A stretch of DNA of 64,000 nt from Catellatospora coxensis (GCF_016862635.1 NZ_BONI01000038.1:22189-86188); one strand, 5' to 3'; shown: positions 55,093-64,000, counted from the first letter of the stretch. Numbers and translations: made by a program. The notes: generated from the sequence alone by a model not told the origin.

Positions 55093-57411
55093 TCAGCGGC
55101 AGTGGTGGATGTCGCTGGTCGCCGAGGCGAGCACGAGGTCGGCGCTGACGCCCAGCGTCGGCGGAACGACGATGTGCACCCCGTTGACCGTGAGCCCGCC
55201 GTCGACGGGCAGCTGCTCGTTGAACACGATCTTCGCGCCGGGCACGCCCGGGATCGCGACGGTGCTGTTCGGACCGGTGGTCACGGCGACCGGGACGCCG
55301 CCGACGAGCAGCTGCCCGACCGTGACCGCGCCGGTGGACCCGGCACAGTCCGTGACGGACGTGGTGCGCACGTCACGCAGCGCGATCGCGGGCAGGCCTG
55401 GCAGGCCCAGGTCGACCGAGGCGACCGTCGCGGTGGCGGTCGAGCCGCCCGGGGCGGTGCGGGTGGTGACGTTCGCGCACAGCGCCGCGGCTCGCAGGAC
55501 CAGCACGTTCACCGTCGCCGTGCAGGGCGTGCCGGTGGTCGACGGGTCGGCGGTGCGCACCGCGCCGGTGTCCGGTGCCGGGGGCGGCGTCGCGGAGCCG
55601 ACCAGGACCTTCAGCCTGCCGGAGAGGCCGTACGCCCGGCCGGTCTCGTGCTGCAGGCCCACCGTCGTGCCGGCCCGGCCGGGTTCGTAGAACGCGCTGC
55701 CGGGGTACGCGGCCGACGCGGGCAGCCTGCCGTCGGCGTCCAGCGGCTGCGCCACGTCGGCGATCACGCAGGCCGCGGTGCCGGTGTCGTCGGTGTGCGC
55801 GCTGCACGACTGCGCCGCCGGGCCGCTGCCCAGGGTCAACGTCACCGGGGCGCCCGCGACGGGAGCGCCGTCACCGGGCAGCGGCGGCGCCGAGCCTTCG
55901 GTCAGGCGGGCGGCCAGCCGTGCGGGCTCGTCGTTGGCGACGTTCGGATCTCCCGTGTACGCGAGCCGCGTCTGCTCCTGGGTGACGGTGAAGGCCGCGG
56001 TCGCCGTGCTGGGCAGGTGCACCTCGTCCCCGGCGTAATCAGCTGTCGCCGGATACGGGCCGGGCGTCTCCTGCGGCACGACCGTGCAGCTCGCGACCCC
56101 GTCGCCGCCGGTGACGGCGTCGCAGGACTCGGCCGCGTTCAGGGCCAGGGTGACCGGCTCACCCGGCAGCGCCGCGCCGGTGTCGGTCAGGGTCAGCTTC
56201 GCCGCCAGGGTCACCGGGTCGTGGTAGTCGCCGGTGACGTCGCCGGTCCAGGTCAACGTGGTCGGCTTGCGCTTGACCTCGTACGACGTGGACACGCTCG
56301 ACGCGTGCCGGGTGTTGTCCCCGGCGTACGAGGCGGTCAGCGTGCGGGCGCCCGCGGGAGCCTGCGGGGTGACCGCGCAGGCCGCCTCGCCGGCCGCGTC
56401 GGTGACGGCGTCGCAGCCGGGCGTGCCGGCCAGCGTGAACTGGACCGTCGCACCCGGAATCGGTGCCCCGCCGGTGTACGTGAGCCGGGCGCGCAGGTTC
56501 GCCGGTGCGCCGACCGGGCCCGAGGTCGCGCCGAGATAGCTCAACGTCGTGTCGCGCACCTGGTAGGAGATGGTGATCGAGGCGTCGTCGGCGGTCTCCG
56601 TGATGCTGACGTTGCTCGCGCCCGCCGTGGTGTGGCTCGCGCCCGAGCCGCCGTTGCCGCCGTCGAACCCGGCGATCAGCGGCACCGGAGGAGCGCCGCC
56701 GGACGAGCCGCCGCCCCCGCCGTACCAGCCGCCGCCCCCACCGCCGCCGCCTCCGCCGCTGGTGCCGGGCGCGAGCGCGCCCACCCCGCCCACGGCGTAC
56801 CCGCCGGGAAAGCCGACCAGTCCGAGTGGCCCGAACGGCAGCCCGCCGCTGCCCGCCCCGGTCGCGGTGCCGTCGCCGCCGTCCCCGGACGGGGCACAGC
56901 TCGCGGCGAAGCAGCCGCCGCCTCCGCCGCCCCCGCCACCGGCGACGACCAGCCGCGACGCCGCCGAGTCGCACGGGCTGCCCAGCGAGCAGGTGCGGAT
57001 GTCCGAGGCGCCACCGCCCGCGCCGCCGTTGAACGGCGCACCCGCACCGCCCTCACCGCCGCCGCCGAAGCCCGGGAACGCGCCGTCGCCGCCGTCACCG
57101 CCGGGCTCGCCGACCTCCACCCACAGGCGGGTGACGCCCGCCGGGATCGCCAGGTCGGCCTCGACCCGCGCACCGGGGCGGCCGTCCTCGCCGCTGCCGT
57201 CGCCGCCCCCGCCACGTGCGCCGACCACGACGACGTGCACGCTCGTCACGCCCGCGGGAACGGTCCAGACCTGCTCACCGCCGGTGGCGGCGTACGTCGC
57301 CGTGACCTGGTGACCGGCCCACGCGGGCGACCCGCCCGCGATCACCCCGCCGCACGCGGCGGCCACGCCCACCAGCGCCGCCAGCCCCGCCCTGCTCGCC
57401 CGTCCGCGCAC
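55093..57411 (-). CDS. Large secreted glycine-rich protein with bacterial Ig-like repeats
   Basis: 772 residues. A signal peptide (RGRASRAGLAALVGVAAACGGVIAGGSPAWAG) is followed by a glycine-rich domain (about 35-285). Its Gly runs alternate with hydrophobic strands (WTVPAGVTSVHVVVVGARGGGG ... SRLVVAGGGGGGGGG), as in ALK-type glycine-rich domains. Three Ig-like (Big_3) repeats of about 95 residues follow (TLSYLGATSGPVGAPANLRARLTYTGGAPIPGATVQFTLAG..., TTLTWTG..., TRLAYTG...). A C-terminal domain with paired cysteines ends in SATSDIHHC. The GTG start has GAGGAGGG upstream. It is probably a surface or matrix protein. Confidence 0.82.
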   Translation of the reverse strand: MRGRASRAGLAALVGVAAACGGVIAGGSPAWAGHQVTATYAATGGEQVWTVPAGVTSVHVVVVGARGGGGDGSGEDGRPGARVEADLAIPAGVTRLWVEVGEPGGDGGDGAFPGFGGGGEGGAGAPFNGGAGGGASDIRTCSLGSPCDSAASRLVVAGGGGGGGGGCFAASCAPSGDGGDGTATGAGSGGLPFGPLGLVGFPGGYAVGGVGALAPGTSGGGGGGGGGGWYGGGGGSSGGAPPVPLIAGFDGGNGGSGASHTTAGASNVSITETADDASITISYQVRDTTLSYLGATSGPVGAPANLRARLTYTGGAPIPGATVQFTLAGTPGCDAVTDAAGEAACAVTPQAPAGARTLTASYAGDNTRHASSVSTSYEVKRKPTTLTWTGDVTGDYHDPVTLAAKLTLTDTGAALPGEPVTLALNAAESCDAVTGGDGVASCTVVPQETPGPYPATADYAGDEVHLPSTATAAFTVTQEQTRLAYTGDPNVANDEPARLAARLTEGSAPPLPGDGAPVAGAPVTLTLGSGPAAQSCSAHTDDTGTAACVIADVAQPLDADGRLPASAAYPGSAFYEPGRAGTTVGLQHETGRAYGLSGRLKVLVGSATPPPAPDTGAVRTADPSTTGTPCTATVNVLVLRAAALCANVTTRTAPGGSTATATVASVDLGLPGLPAIALRDVRTTSVTDCAGSTGAVTVGQLLVGGVPVAVTTGPNSTVAIPGVPGAKIVFNEQLPVDGGLTVNGVHIVVPPTLGVSADLVLASATSDIHHCR

Positions 57412-57660
57412 GCAGACCCTCCTCGATAGACCAGACTCGACCGTTCAACGAGGTGATCGAGGCGGCTGAGGTATCGGCAAACCGACAAACGGGGCGGGTG
57501 GCGGCCTCGTCCGGGCGGGCGGGGTAGCCCGCTCCCGCACCGGCCCGCACCGGGGACCGGTGCCGCCTCATGGCCTGCTGATACGTGAAATGGCGGGTTC
57601 GCGTGGGCGGGTCCGGCCATACGTTCGTCGATCATCGGCACGGGCAGGAGGGCGGACGCC
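57412..57660. promoter_or_regulatory. Divergent intergenic region
   Basis: 249 bases between the Ig-like protein and a small membrane gene. It contains an AT-rich patch near 57469-57490 (GAGGTATCGGCAAACCGACA) that may belong to a promoter. No gene is seen. Confidence 0.3.
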
Positions 57661-57957
57661 ATGTGGAGACTCTGGTACGCGGTGGGAGTGGTGCTGGCCG
57701 GGTTCGGGCTGTTCATCGGGGCGGCGGCGGTGTACGGGTACACGCAGCTCGTCGCGGAGCAGGCGTCCGCCGAGCGGTTGCTGGCCGAGTCGGCGGGGGA
57801 GGCCGAGGTGCGGCTGCGGCAGGTGCGGCTCGCCGGCATCGAGGACGGCAAGGGCGACGACATCGTGTTCGGGGTCGGCAGCCTGGTGCCGATCACCGGT
57901 GGGGTGGCCCTCGTCGTGCTCAGCCACCGCCGGCTCAAGGGGCGTTCGCCGGCCTGA
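57661..57957 (+). CDS. Small two-helix membrane protein
   Basis: 98 residues with an N-terminal membrane helix (LWYAVGVVLAGFGLFIGAAAVYGY), a charged helix (AEQASAERLLAESAGEAEVRLRQVRLAGIEDGKGDDIVFG) and a C-terminal membrane segment (LVPITGGVALVVLSH). The charged middle probably forms a coiled coil between the membrane passes. It has a good ribosome-binding site (GGAGGG). No family is recognised. Confidence 0.65.
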   Translation: MWRLWYAVGVVLAGFGLFIGAAAVYGYTQLVAEQASAERLLAESAGEAEVRLRQVRLAGIEDGKGDDIVFGVGSLVPITGGVALVVLSHRRLKGRSPA

Positions 57958-58007
57958 CCGTCCTCGTGGACGGTCATCGGGGCGCGAGCGAACACACGAG
58001 TCCGAGC

Positions 58008-58051
58008 GCTTACATCTTTTTTGATGTGAGCACATCAAAAAAGATGTAAGC
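58008..58051. terminator. AT-rich perfect hairpin
   Basis: Perfect 20-bp arms 58008-58027 (GCTTACATCTTTTTTGATGT) and 58032-58051 with a 4-base loop. The arm contains a T6 run, so it reads as a terminator on both strands. It lies 50 bases after the small membrane gene and 46 bases from the family B hairpin. Confidence 0.8.
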
Positions 58052-58096
58052 CGCGCACAGGACACCTTCGCCGGCCACGACGCGCGCCGCAGGAAA

Positions 58097-58157
58097 CGAC
58101 GTTGGCCTATCTCATCGAAAAATCGTGCTCGAATGTCGATGAGATAGGCCAACGTCG
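58097..58157. repeat. Dispersed hairpin repeat, family B, copy 2
   Basis: Perfect 22-bp arms 58097-58118 (containing GTTGGCCTATCTCATCGA) and 58136-58157 with a 17-base loop. The same arm sequence, with one or two changes, occurs at 5841-5899. It is located 18 bases beyond the stop of the minus-strand tex gene. Confidence 0.8.
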
Positions 58158-58174
58158 ATGTAAACCGAGTCGGG

Positions 58175-60580
58175 TCAGCGCAGCTTGTCGAGGCCGGCGC
58201 GGCGGAGGGCGTCGGCCATGGCGCTGTTGCCGACCGGCTCGCTGCGCTGCTGGCGCGGCTGCCCGCCGCGCTGGCCACCCTGGCCGCCCTGTCCACCACG
58301 CTGACCGCCACCGGTGCCGCCGCCGCGCTGACCGCCGCCGCCACGCTGGCCACGGTCGCCGCCACCGCCGCCCTGGCGCGCGGAACCGGCGGGAGCCGCC
58401 TCGTCCTCCAGGCGCAGGGTCAGCGAGATGCGCTTGCGCGGGATGTCGACGTCGAGCACCTTGACCTTGACCACGTCACCGGACTTGACCACCTCGCGCG
58501 GGTCGCTGACGAAGGTCCGCGACATCGCCGACACGTGGACCAGGCCGTCCTGGTGCACACCGATGTCGACGAACGCGCCGAACGCGGCGACGTTGGTGAC
58601 GACGCCCTCCAGCAGCATGCCGGGCTGCAGGTCGCCGATCTTCTCGACGCCGTCCTTGAAGGACGCCGTCTTGAAGGCGGGACGCGGGTCGCGGCCGGGC
58701 TTCTCCAGCTCCTTGATGATGTCGGTGACGGTCGGCAGGCCGAAGGTGTCGTCGGCGTACTCGGCCGGCTTCAGGGTGCGCAGCAGCGAGCCGTTGCCGA
58801 TCAGCTTGGGCATCTCGATGCCGTTGTTCTTCAGGATGCGCTGCACCACCGGGTAGGCCTCGGGGTGCACGCTGGACGCGTCGAGCGGGTTGTCGCCGTT
58901 GGGGATGCGCAGGAAGCCGGCGCACTGCTCGAACGCCTTCGGGCCCAGCCGCGCCACCTCCTTGAGCGCGGTACGCGAGCGGAACGGGCCGTTGGCGTCG
59001 CGGTGCAGCACGATGTTCTCGGCCAGGCCGGTGCTGATGCCGGAGACCCGGGACAGCAGCGGCGCGGACGCGGTGTTCACGTCGACGCCGACGCCGTTCA
59101 CGCAGTCCTCGACCACCGCGTCCAGCGAGCGCGACAGCTTCACCTCGGACAGGTCGTGCTGGTACTGCCCGACGCCGATGGACTTCGGGTCGATCTTCAC
59201 CAGCTCGGCGAGCGGGTCCTGCAGGCGGCGCGCGATGGAGACCGCGCCGCGGATCGACACGTCGAGGCTGGGCAGCTCCTGCGAGGCGTACGCCGACGCC
59301 GAGTACACCGACGCGCCCGCCTCGGAGACGACGATCTTCGTGAGGTTCAGCTGCGGCGCGAGCTTGATCAGGTCCGCGGCGAGCTTGTCGGTCTCGCGCG
59401 ACGCGGTGCCGTTGCCGATCGCGATCAGCTCGACGTGGTGCGCCTGGGCGAGCTTGGCGAGCGTGGCCAGGGACTCGTTCCAGCGGTTGTGCGGCACGTG
59501 CGGGTAGATGGTGTCGTGGGCGACGACCTTGCCGGTGGCGTCGACGACGGCGACCTTCACGCCGGTGCGGTAGCCGGGGTCCAGGCCCATCGTGGCGCGG
59601 GTGCCGGCCGGGGCGGCCAGCAGCAGGTCGCGCAGGTTCATCGCGAAGACCCGGACGGCCTCCTCCTCGGCGGCGGCCCACAGCCGGGTGCGCAGGTCCA
59701 GGCCCAGGTGCACCAGGATGCGGGTGCGCCAGGCCCAGCGCACGGTGTCGCCCAGCCACTTGTCGGCGGGGCGGCCGCGGTCGCTGATGCCGAACGCGGC
59801 GGCGATGCGCTGCTCGAAGATGCTCGGCCCGGCGGGCGCGCCCTCGGCGGCGGGCTCGTCCGGCTCCATGACCAGGTCGAGCACCTCCTCCTTCTCGCCC
59901 CGGAACATGGCCAGGATGCGGTGGCTGGGCAGCTTCGCGTACGGCTCGGAGAAGTCGAAGTAGTCGGAGAACTTCGCGCCGTCCTCGGCCTTGCCGTCGC
60001 GCATCTTCGACACGATGCGCCCGCGGGTCCACATCTGCTCGCGCAGCGCGCCGATCAGGTCGGCGTTCTCGCCGAAGCGCTCGACCAGGATCGCGCGGGC
60101 GCCCTCCAGCGCGGCGGCGGGGTCGGCGACGCCCTTGCCGGCGTCGACGAAGCCCGCGGCGGCGGTCTGCGGGTCGTGCGACGGGTCGCCGAGCAGCAGG
60201 TCCGCGAGCGGCTCCAGGCCGGCCTCACGCGCGATCATCGCCTTGGTGCGCCGCTTGGGCTTGTACGGCAGGTAGATGTCCTCCAGCCGCGCCTTCGAGT
60301 CCGCGCCGTTGATCAGCGCTTCGAGGGCGTCGTCGAGCTTGCCCTGCGAGCGGATCGACTCCAGGATCGTCGACCGGCGCTCCTCCAGCTCGCGCAGGTA
60401 GCGCAGGCGCTCCTCGAGGGTGCGCAGCTGGGCGTCGTCCAGCTCGCCGGTGACCTCCTTGCGATACCGGGCGATGAACGGGACGGTCGATCCGCCGTCC
60501 AGCAGTTCGACCGCCGCGTTCACCTGGTTCTGCCGTACGCCGAGCTCCTCGGCGATGCGCTGTGCAATGGACGTCGTCAC
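58175..60580 (-). CDS. tex: Tex family RNA-binding transcription accessory protein
   Basis: 801 residues. The N-terminal Tex HTH region ([65 protein letters not shown]) is followed by the YqgF-like RNase H-fold core ([32 protein letters not shown]). A helix-hairpin-helix region ([24 protein letters not shown]) and an S1 domain ([32 protein letters not shown], about 635-705) come next. A Gly/Arg/Gln-rich RGG-like tail (about 730-775) precedes the final [13 protein letters not shown]. The GTG at 60580 begins [11 protein letters not shown]; an in-frame extension to 60799 is unconserved. Confidence 0.95.
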   Translation of the reverse strand: MTTSIAQRIAEELGVRQNQVNAAVELLDGGSTVPFIARYRKEVTGELDDAQLRTLEERLRYLRELEERRSTILESIRSQGKLDDALEALINGADSKARLEDIYLPYKPKRRTKAMIAREAGLEPLADLLLGDPSHDPQTAAAGFVDAGKGVADPAAALEGARAILVERFGENADLIGALREQMWTRGRIVSKMRDGKAEDGAKFSDYFDFSEPYAKLPSHRILAMFRGEKEEVLDLVMEPDEPAAEGAPAGPSIFEQRIAAAFGISDRGRPADKWLGDTVRWAWRTRILVHLGLDLRTRLWAAAEEEAVRVFAMNLRDLLLAAPAGTRATMGLDPGYRTGVKVAVVDATGKVVAHDTIYPHVPHNRWNESLATLAKLAQAHHVELIAIGNGTASRETDKLAADLIKLAPQLNLTKIVVSEAGASVYSASAYASQELPSLDVSIRGAVSIARRLQDPLAELVKIDPKSIGVGQYQHDLSEVKLSRSLDAVVEDCVNGVGVDVNTASAPLLSRVSGISTGLAENIVLHRDANGPFRSRTALKEVARLGPKAFEQCAGFLRIPNGDNPLDASSVHPEAYPVVQRILKNNGIEMPKLIGNGSLLRTLKPAEYADDTFGLPTVTDIIKELEKPGRDPRPAFKTASFKDGVEKIGDLQPGMLLEGVVTNVAAFGAFVDIGVHQDGLVHVSAMSRTFVSDPREVVKSGDVVKVKVLDVDIPRKRISLTLRLEDEAAPAGSARQGGGGGDRGQRGGGGQRGGGTGGGQRGGQGGQGGQRGGQPRQQRSEPVGNSAMADALRRAGLDKLR

Positions 60581-60647
60581 GGTGGAACATTCTGCCTGCA
60601 CCGCGCCGTGCGGGCGCGCAGGGGGCCACGGTGGCGTCGCCGCCCGG

Positions 60648-61859
60648 TCAGCCCGCCGACGAGGGAACCGTGGCCGGGAAGCCCTCCCGCCGCCCGTACG
60701 CCACACCGCATACCCCGGCGCAGGTGAGCAGCGCGGCGACCAGCGGCAGCGCACCGGGACCCCAGCCGGCGAGCACCAGCCCGCCGACCAGCGCGCCACC
60801 GCCGATGCCGACGTTGAACGCGGAGGCGTTCAGTGCCGCGGCGGTGTCCGCGGCGCCCGCCGGTGCGGCCCGCAGGATCGCCGCCTGCACCAGGGTGGCC
60901 AGCGCGTTGAGCGCCATGCCGGCGACGGCGGCCGCGGCCACCGCCAGCGCGGGGGAGTGGCCGGACACGCTCAGCACGATCAGCGCGGCGGTCAGCGTGA
61001 CGGTGCCCGCCAGCATCGCGAACCGGGGACGCTTGTCGACCAGCAGCCCGGCGGCGAGCAGCCCGACCGCCCCGGCCGCGCCGTAGCCGAGCAGGGCGGG
61101 GCTCAGCGCCGCCTCGCTCAGGCCCGTGGACTGCAGGAACGGCGAGATGTAGGTGTAGAAGCCGAAGTAGCCCAGCATCGTGACCGCGGTGGTGACCACG
61201 ACGACGGCCACCGACGGGGTGCGCAGCACCCGCAGCAGGCTCATCCCCTGGCCCGAGAGCTCGCCGGGGTAGTCGGGCAGCAGTCGCCAGCCGATCGCGG
61301 CCAGCAGCAGGGCGATCCCGGCGAGCACGGCGAACGTGGCCCGCCAGCCGACGGCGACGCCGAGCGCGGTGCCGGCGGGCACGCCGAGCAGGATCGCCAC
61401 GGTGCCGCCGGTGAACACCAGGGTCACCGCGCGGCCGACCCGGTCGGGGGTGACCATGCGGGCGACGTACCCGGCGACCATGGCCCAGAACGCGCCGTGG
61501 GTGAGGCCGCCGAGCAGCCGGGCGGCGGCCGCGACGGGGTACACCGTGCTCAACGCCATGATCACGTTGCTGGCCGCGTAGGCGACGAGCGCGCCGACCA
61601 GCAGCCCGCGGCGCGGGAAGCGGGCGGTCAGCCGCCCCAGCGGCGCGGCGAACAGCGCCACCATCAGGGCGTACCCGGTGACGAGCAGGCCCACGGTGGG
61701 CTCGGACACGTCGAGGTCCCGGCTGATCGAGCTGAGCAGGCCCATCGGCAGCATCTCGGTCGTCACCGACAGGAAGGTGCCCGCGGCCACCACGAGCAGG
61801 CCCGCCATCGGAAACGGTGCGCGGGTCGTGGCGGTTTCGGCGGGGGGTGTCGCGGTCAT
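60648..61859 (-). CDS. MFS transporter (DHA1/AraJ-like)
   Basis: 403 residues with twelve helices. Motifs include [41 protein letters not shown] (loop 2-3) and [46 protein letters not shown], the GxxxGPxxGG-like helix 5 region of DHA1 exporters. It resembles sugar-efflux or drug-efflux proteins of the AraJ/YdhP group. The 5' flank contains a half-operator CGCTCTCACG. The substrate is unknown. Confidence 0.9.
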   Translation of the reverse strand: MTATPPAETATTRAPFPMAGLLVVAAGTFLSVTTEMLPMGLLSSISRDLDVSEPTVGLLVTGYALMVALFAAPLGRLTARFPRRGLLVGALVAYAASNVIMALSTVYPVAAAARLLGGLTHGAFWAMVAGYVARMVTPDRVGRAVTLVFTGGTVAILLGVPAGTALGVAVGWRATFAVLAGIALLLAAIGWRLLPDYPGELSGQGMSLLRVLRTPSVAVVVVTTAVTMLGYFGFYTYISPFLQSTGLSEAALSPALLGYGAAGAVGLLAAGLLVDKRPRFAMLAGTVTLTAALIVLSVSGHSPALAVAAAAVAGMALNALATLVQAAILRAAPAGAADTAAALNASAFNVGIGGGALVGGLVLAGWGPGALPLVAALLTCAGVCGVAYGRREGFPATVPSSAG

Positions 61860-62038
61860 CGTTTGACGGTAAACGCTCTCACGGGAGAACCCGTCCGGGT
61901 TTACCCGGTGAACTCGAACACAAGGCCAGGGATGACCCTGGCTGATCCCCGGTATCGGCGTCGATTGCTCGACGCGGCCCGCCCCGCCCCGGCACCCTGT
62001 CTGCGCTCACAGGGACTCGGGGAAGGGAGCTGGTCAGG

Positions 62039-63553
62039 GTGCGCCTCAGGAGGGTGCTGGCGGTCATCGGCGTGGTGGTGCTGCTGCTGTGCACGGTCTG
62101 CGCCGGAGCCGGTGTGTGGCTGTGGAACTCGCAGGTGATCTCGACGGCCGACGAGGTCGACTTCACCCGGCCGCTGGCGGTGCCGCCGCTGGCCCCGTCG
62201 CGGATGGAGTCCGGCCGCCGGGTGTTCGATCTCAAGGCGCAGGCGGGCACCCATGACTTCGGTCATGGGCAGACCCCGACCTGGGGTTTCAACGGCGACG
62301 TGCTCGGCCCGACGCTGCGCGCTGCGCGCGGCGAGCAGGTCCAGGTCAACGTGACCAACGCGCTGGACCAGACGACCACGGTGCACTGGCACGGCATGCA
62401 CCTGCCCGCGGCGGCCGACGGCGGCCCGCACCAGCTGGTGGGGCCCGGCAAGGCCTGGTCGCCGACGTGGAAGGTGGACCAGCCCGCGGCGACGCTGTGG
62501 TATCACCCGCACCTGCACGGCGAGACCGCCAAGCACGTGTACCGGGGCCTGGCCGGGCTGTTCCTCGTCGACGATCCGGCGACCTCGGTCGACGCGCTGC
62601 CGCACGAGTACGGCGTCGACGACGTCCCGCTGATCGTGCAGGACCGGAAGTTCGACAGCGGCGGCAAGCTCGACGACAGCCCGGGGTTCATGAGCGGGGT
62701 CGGTGTGCTCGGCGACACCGTCGCGGTCAACGGCACCGTCGGGCCCTACCTCGACGTCACCACCGAGCGGGTGCGGCTGCGCCTGCTCAACGGGTCCAAC
62801 GCCCGGGTCTACGACTTCGGGTTCGCCGACGATCGCCGGTTCGCCCTGGTCGGGACGGACGGCGGGCTGCTGTCCTCGGCGTACGACACCGACCGGATCA
62901 TGCTGTCGCCCGGCGAGCGCGCCGAGATCGTGGTGACGATGAAGCCCGGCGAGCGTGCGGTGCTGCGCAGCTACCCGCAGGATCTGGGCACGGGTCCGTT
63001 CGGCCGGTTCACCGGCGGCGCGGACACCCTCGACGTGCTGCAGCTGCGCGCGGCGGGCACGCTGGCACCGCGCCCGGCCGTGCCGAGCAAGCTCGTGGAG
63101 GTCCCGCGGCTGGCCCGTGCGGACGCCGTACAGCAGCGGCCGTTCCGGCTCAGCGGGCACTCGATCAACAGCAAGCAGATGGAGATGACCCGGATCGACT
63201 TCGCGCCCGAGCGCGACAGCGTGGAGATCTGGAAGGTCGTCAACAACGACGGCGAGCCGCACAGCCTGCACGTTCACGACGTGCAGTTCCAGGTGCTCAC
63301 CCGGGACGGGGCCCCGCCGCCACCGCAGTTGTCCGGCTGGAAGGACACGATCTACCTGCCGGGCGACGTCGACTTCGAGCTGATCATGAGGTTCAGCGAC
63401 TTCGCGGACCCGAACACCCCGTACATGTTCCACTGCCATGTGCTCTTCCACGAGGACGCCGGGATGATGGGCCAGTTCGTGGTGGTGCCGCCCGGCGGCA
63501 AGCCGGGAGTCGTCGACCACTCGTCGCACCTGGCCCACGGCGGGCCGCACTGA
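62039..63553 (+). CDS. Membrane-anchored multicopper oxidase
   Basis: 504 residues. An N-terminal membrane helix or uncleaved signal (VLAVIGVVVLLLCTVCAGAGVWLW) is followed by a three-domain cupredoxin architecture. All four copper-binding strings are present: HWHGMH (116-121), HPHLHG (156-161), HSLHVHD (about 397-403) and HCHVLFHEDAGMM (465-477). The type-1 copper ligands are Cys466, His471 and Met477. It belongs to the CueO/SufI-like group with probable phenol oxidase or cuprous oxidase activity outside the membrane. It starts at a GTG and is monocistronic. Confidence 0.93.
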   Translation: MRLRRVLAVIGVVVLLLCTVCAGAGVWLWNSQVISTADEVDFTRPLAVPPLAPSRMESGRRVFDLKAQAGTHDFGHGQTPTWGFNGDVLGPTLRAARGEQVQVNVTNALDQTTTVHWHGMHLPAAADGGPHQLVGPGKAWSPTWKVDQPAATLWYHPHLHGETAKHVYRGLAGLFLVDDPATSVDALPHEYGVDDVPLIVQDRKFDSGGKLDDSPGFMSGVGVLGDTVAVNGTVGPYLDVTTERVRLRLLNGSNARVYDFGFADDRRFALVGTDGGLLSSAYDTDRIMLSPGERAEIVVTMKPGERAVLRSYPQDLGTGPFGRFTGGADTLDVLQLRAAGTLAPRPAVPSKLVEVPRLARADAVQQRPFRLSGHSINSKQMEMTRIDFAPERDSVEIWKVVNNDGEPHSLHVHDVQFQVLTRDGAPPPPQLSGWKDTIYLPGDVDFELIMRFSDFADPNTPYMFHCHVLFHEDAGMMGQFVVVPPGGKPGVVDHSSHLAHGGPH

Positions 63554-63557
63554 TCGT

Positions 63558-63596
63558 GCGTCGCCGGCGGGAGGGGGTGGCTCCCGCCGGCGACGC
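63558..63596 (+). terminator. Terminator after the multicopper oxidase gene
   Basis: A perfect 16-bp stem (GCGTCGCCGGCGGGAG with 63581-63596) and 7-base loop lie 5 bases past the stop codon. Confidence 0.88.
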
Positions 63597-63736
63597 CGTC
63601 ACCAGATCCTCCGGAGGATGCCCAGGCCTTCAGGCTGGGGAGGAATCCGGGCTCCCGCGTAGCGGGACAAGAACAGCCGATCCGTCGCCAGGCGGACCGG
63701 CGGCCACTGTCGCACCACACCACTACAGTGGCCGCC
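63597..63736. mobile_element. Left-end region of an IS200/IS605-type tnpB element
   Basis: The stretch contains a 14-base palindrome (ATCCTCCGGAGGAT, 63606-63619) and a hairpin GCCCAGGCCTTCAGGCTGGG (about 63620-63639) of the kind usually found at tnpB element ends. A perfect 12-bp stem (63699-63710 with 63725-63736) ends immediately before the tnpB GTG. The true element boundary cannot be fixed from this window. Confidence 0.5.
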
Positions 63737-64000
63737 GTGAGCACGCAGACGAGCCAGGACACCGGGCACGCCCGGTACACCTACCGCCTGCGCGTATCGT
63801 CCACCGCCGAGAAACTGCTCAACAGCGAGTGGGACCGCTGCCGGTGGATCTGGAATGAATGCGTCGCCAGATCCCAGGCCGTCCACGCGCACAACCGGGC
63901 GCATCCCGAAGACAAGCTGACCTGCGGCCCGGCGCAGCTCGACAAGATGCTGACCGAGGCCCGCAAGACCACGCCCTGGCTCGCACAGGGCTCGTCGGTC
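63737..64000 (+). CDS. tnpB: RNA-guided endonuclease TnpB / IS605 OrfB family (partial, cut by right edge)
   Basis: The first 88 codons of a TnpB-family gene. The pattern HARYTYRLRVSSTAEKLLNSEWDRCRWIWNECVARSQAVHAHNR is the TnpB N-terminal domain (the usual form is RLYPTPEQ...L...G..R..YN..L). The catalytic RuvC residues lie beyond the window. The GTG at 63737 directly follows a hairpin; an in-frame GTG at 63728 lies inside it. No tnpA is visible on this side. The gene marks a mobile element at the right edge. Confidence 0.8.
   Translation, partial: MSTQTSQDTGHARYTYRLRVSSTAEKLLNSEWDRCRWIWNECVARSQAVHAHNRAHPEDKLTCGPAQLDKMLTEARKTTPWLAQGSSV

Noticed and set aside
61864..61880. GAGAGCG half-site near the MFS start as a further LacI-type operator
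   Set aside because: Only one half of the GAGAGCGCTCTC palindrome is present (likewise near 33815 and 33857), so it is not a credible operator on its own.
1..64000. tRNA, rRNA or CRISPR genes
   Set aside because: No T-arm (GGTTCGA-type) cloverleaf, rRNA segment or regularly spaced repeat array was recognised by eye. A tRNAscan/Infernal search would be decisive.

Overview
The window is a gene-dense, very GC-rich stretch of actinobacterial chromosome. A complete mce lipid-importer operon, a SigD/RsdA sigma/anti-sigma pair, F420-type flavin-split-barrel enzymes, NgcEFG-type GlcNAc uptake, GTG/TTG starts and ATGA/GTGA stop-start overlaps all point to an aerobic, spore- or mycelium-forming actinomycete. 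The family is most likely Micromonosporaceae; this is inferred from gene content, not from a marker gene. No rRNA, tRNA or CRISPR array was seen.

Layout. 1-2 kb: a PadR-controlled FtsX-type ABC exporter whose permease runs off the left edge. 2-6 kb: a GNAT enzyme, a membrane Sel1-like protein, an SDR, a divergent MarR/FMN-reductase pair sharing one operator, a PPOX-type F420 enzyme and a DUF2630 protein. 6-12 kb: a sodium:solute symporter with its DUF3311 partner, a membrane Ser/Thr kinase, a GNAT fusion and a carotenoid-biosynthesis-type membrane protein. 12-17 kb: an XRE regulator, small proteins, a HEAT-repeat protein and a secreted lamin-tail/DUF11/RTX protein. 17-30 kb: rsdA-sigD divergent from a complete mce operon (ATPase, two YrbE permeases, MceA-F, two Mce-associated proteins) followed by a Sap/GAP-family membrane protein. 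30-36 kb: GT8 and GT2 glycosyltransferases, a DUF72 protein, a divergent methionyl-tRNA synthetase and a deazaflavin-dependent enzyme. 35-45 kb: two secreted proteins, a three-module GH81 beta-1,3-glucanase, a dienelactone hydrolase, an AlkZ-like protein and a GT-C-like membrane protein. 45-52.5 kb: a GlcNAc/chitooligosaccharide cluster (RpiR regulator, SIS protein, NgcE/F/G transporter, secreted GH16 with a chitin-binding module, GlcNAc kinase). 52.5-64 kb: an ArsR-MFS pair, a large glycine-rich Ig-like secreted protein, Tex, a second MFS exporter, a multicopper oxidase and the start of a tnpB gene cut by the right edge.

The most striking non-gene structure is a family of small elements that bridge stop and start codons inside operons. 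They occur at 5280-5351, 17660-17790 (two in tandem), 19533-19598 (degenerate) and 21157-21264. Each encodes a micro-ORF (MSER...ADERSEE.A type) in the same direction as its neighbours, ends in GCATGA, and supplies the ribosome-binding site and ATG of the next gene. This is the architecture described for mycobacterial MIRUs, which insert at DTGA coupling sites. Here they sit in front of the anti-sigma factor, inside the mce operon and in front of an F420 enzyme.

Two further families of dispersed hairpins lie beyond stop codons: family A at 4061-4110, 37383-37428 and 52528-52576, and family B at 5841-5899 and 58097-58157. Several near-perfect operator palindromes sit at regulator promoters. 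The genes around GH81 (37.4-41 kb) and ngcEFG/GH16/NAGK (45-52.5 kb) together suggest growth on fungal cell walls (beta-glucan plus chitin).
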